Shown here: positions 62,492-64,000 of the stretch, piece by piece | Layout: each line of letters opens with the position of its first letter | Position numbering within the stretch: position 1 is the first letter of the stretch | From: Struthio camelus | Lineage: Eukaryota; Chordata; Aves; Struthioniformes; Struthionidae | Direction: 5' to 3' | Length of the DNA stretch: 64,000 nt | Assembly: GCF_040807025.1 (NCBI RefSeq) | Contig: NC_090942.1 | Coordinates: forward strand, 192,628,247-192,692,246 | Made by a program: the position numbers and the translations under genes | Notes under the pieces: model-generated | What the model was told of the DNA's origin: nothing | Seen by the model: only the letters and a program-made list of their open reading frames with translations | Databases searched by the model: none

Positions 62492-62508
62492 AAAAAAAAA
62501 AAAAAAAA
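62492..62508. repeat. A(17) homopolymer
   Basis: Seventeen consecutive A with no recognisable retrotransposon body upstream. Confidence 0.85.
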
Positions 62509-64000
62509 GCCTCAATTTCCATACATTTGAAACAGGAATTTTCAGAAGTGTTCTCTAAGGTTTTATTACGGCTGTAATATGAAGAACTTGTTCATTGTTA
62601 CATGATTATTTATAACATCCAGCTTATTTTCACTACAGAACAGATGTACATAACAGTTCTGCCTTTTCAGCATCACTGTTGACAACTTCAGCGCTGCCAT
62701 TAGACACGTGTCACTGTTCTCTTTTTTGTTCTCGTTATTTTTAGAATTTCTCCTTATTAACCTTACACTAAAAAGACCCTAAAGAAAATCTGTGGAGTTT
62801 TCTTTAATCGTCTTAAAAGAAAAAAAAAAGTCTAATTCATACTCATTCCTATATATTGGTAGCTGTCCTGTATCCCATCCATCCCAAGATGGGATTCATA
62901 CTTTGCTTCGTACTTTGCTTAAGTTATCTCTTCATATTCAGTTCTGCACATTCTAGATAGCCACGTGCTCTCACGCTCCGTTTTTTTTCCCCACCTTGAG
63001 AGACACTCTTGTAAGCTACATGAGCAGCGTGAGGGTGATGTACCAGTGCATCACGCAGAACTGAAGATCTGCTTAGTCCCTCGTGTTTTCCATCCTCAGG
63101 AACAGGAACGTCACATAGTTCTCCAGCCATCTTCTCCCATGACCTTATGAACTGCGATGATGAGATACTCAGTTTACAGGATGGAGAGGAAAAAATAATC
63201 AGTAAAATCTCTTTGCATGTTTGCTTAGCATTTAGCTGCTTCCCAACAAACTAGAATAGCACAAGGATATCTTGGGAAATCCTCTGGCAACATTCTGCTC
63301 TTCTCCTTTCCCTGGCAAGAGAGGGTGGAACACAGATCACAGGGACACGTAGCTCCTTACATTAACGTTGACTTTTTGAAGGGAAAACCTTTCCAAAACA
63401 GAATGTACTCTAAAGACTACCAAGTTAATTTGACCTCAGAGATCATTCAAATCCCAGTGCCTTTGATCAAAAGCACTTTGTCTTCTACTTTCGTATTTCG
63501 CCCAGGGCTGCACGTAACACTTGCAATAGAGTACAGATATCTCAAGCAGTTACAGATCTAAGTATAAATTGTAACATAAAAGGAGACGAGACCTGTTAAT
63601 GGCTTAAGGACGATGACAAATATGAACAAAGGCCAAGACAATTTCGATGCAATAAACGTGCATTCAGGAGCTTCAGTCTTCTTGGCTAATTGGCTACGTT
63701 ACACCAACCAATTTGTCAAAGAAAACAAACCAAAAAAAAAATAATCAATGATCCACAGATTTTCCTGGAGATTGATTATGTGATATGCAGAATATATTTA
63801 CCTCAACAGATGACTACAACCAACCCTCAATTCTGCCCTCAACCTATAAAGTTCAGTTTGGTACCTTATTTGTAACAGCAAGTAAATCAGATACTGCTGA
63901 CAGCTTCCCCTCTATCCGAAAGCAAACACCAGTTAATAACTGCCTTGACTTGGTAACGTTTTGCTTATTTGCAGAAGAAATAAAAGACAGCTGTTTGACT

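Larger units (their letters stand above)
54410..64000. other. Region upstream of the CpG cluster, no gene recognised
   Basis: Both strands were examined for SETDB2, PHF11 and CAB39L-like coding segments; none was recognised. The region holds MIR/L3-type remnants (57690-57775, 58145-58330, 58626-58690), a CR1 tail (60193-60660), a 16-bp tandem duplication (56169-56200) and an A run (62492-62508). It may be further 5' intron of CAB39L, first intron of a divergent gene, or intergenic DNA. Confidence 0.45.

Overview
The window is vertebrate nuclear DNA from a bird. The evidence is sparse coding sequence in short GT-AG exons, long AT-rich introns, CpG-rich islands, and 3'-terminal CR1 LINE pieces with the avian-style end (41.6 kb and 60.2-60.7 kb). 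Several older MIR/L3-type amniote repeats are also visible. There are no prokaryotic genes, phage, CRISPR arrays or operons.

One protein-coding gene can be read in full. It is CAB39L (MO25-beta, calcium-binding protein 39-like), on the minus strand. Eight coding exons at 42620-42519, 30603-30439, 25839-25721, 20083-19915, 16127-16068, 14804-14739, 14057-13914 and 7600-7421 join to exactly 1005 nt, which is 334 codons plus TGA. All seven introns between coding exons have GT...AG ends. All are phase 0 except the third (25720-20084), which splits a glycine codon after its second base. The product is an armadillo-like helical-repeat scaffold that, with the pseudokinase STRAD, activates LKB1/STK11 and also activates several STE20-family kinases.

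Layout: 1-2.5 kb is non-coding plus-strand sequence with AATAAA signals, possibly the 3' end of a convergent neighbour (CDADC1 by human gene order). 2.5-5.9 kb is intergenic with microsatellites. 5.97-7.42 kb is the likely CAB39L 3' UTR, ending at an ATTAAA signal, inside an unusual 3' CpG-rich domain of about 5.5-8.6 kb. 7.4-42.6 kb holds the coding exons and introns. 42.6-51.4 kb is probably a 5' intron with several old repeats. 51.3-54.4 kb is a cluster of CpG-rich blocks with promoter-like features: a minus-strand splice donor and TATA-like box near 51.45-51.57 kb, a plus-strand donor at 53.34 kb and another minus-strand donor at 54.40 kb. 54.4-64 kb has no recognised gene, only old repeats and a CR1 tail.

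I found no new biological system. The points most worth checking are the divergent CpG promoter cluster, the 3' CpG island over the last coding exon, and the start codon at the residue that corresponds to Met4 of the human protein as I recall it.
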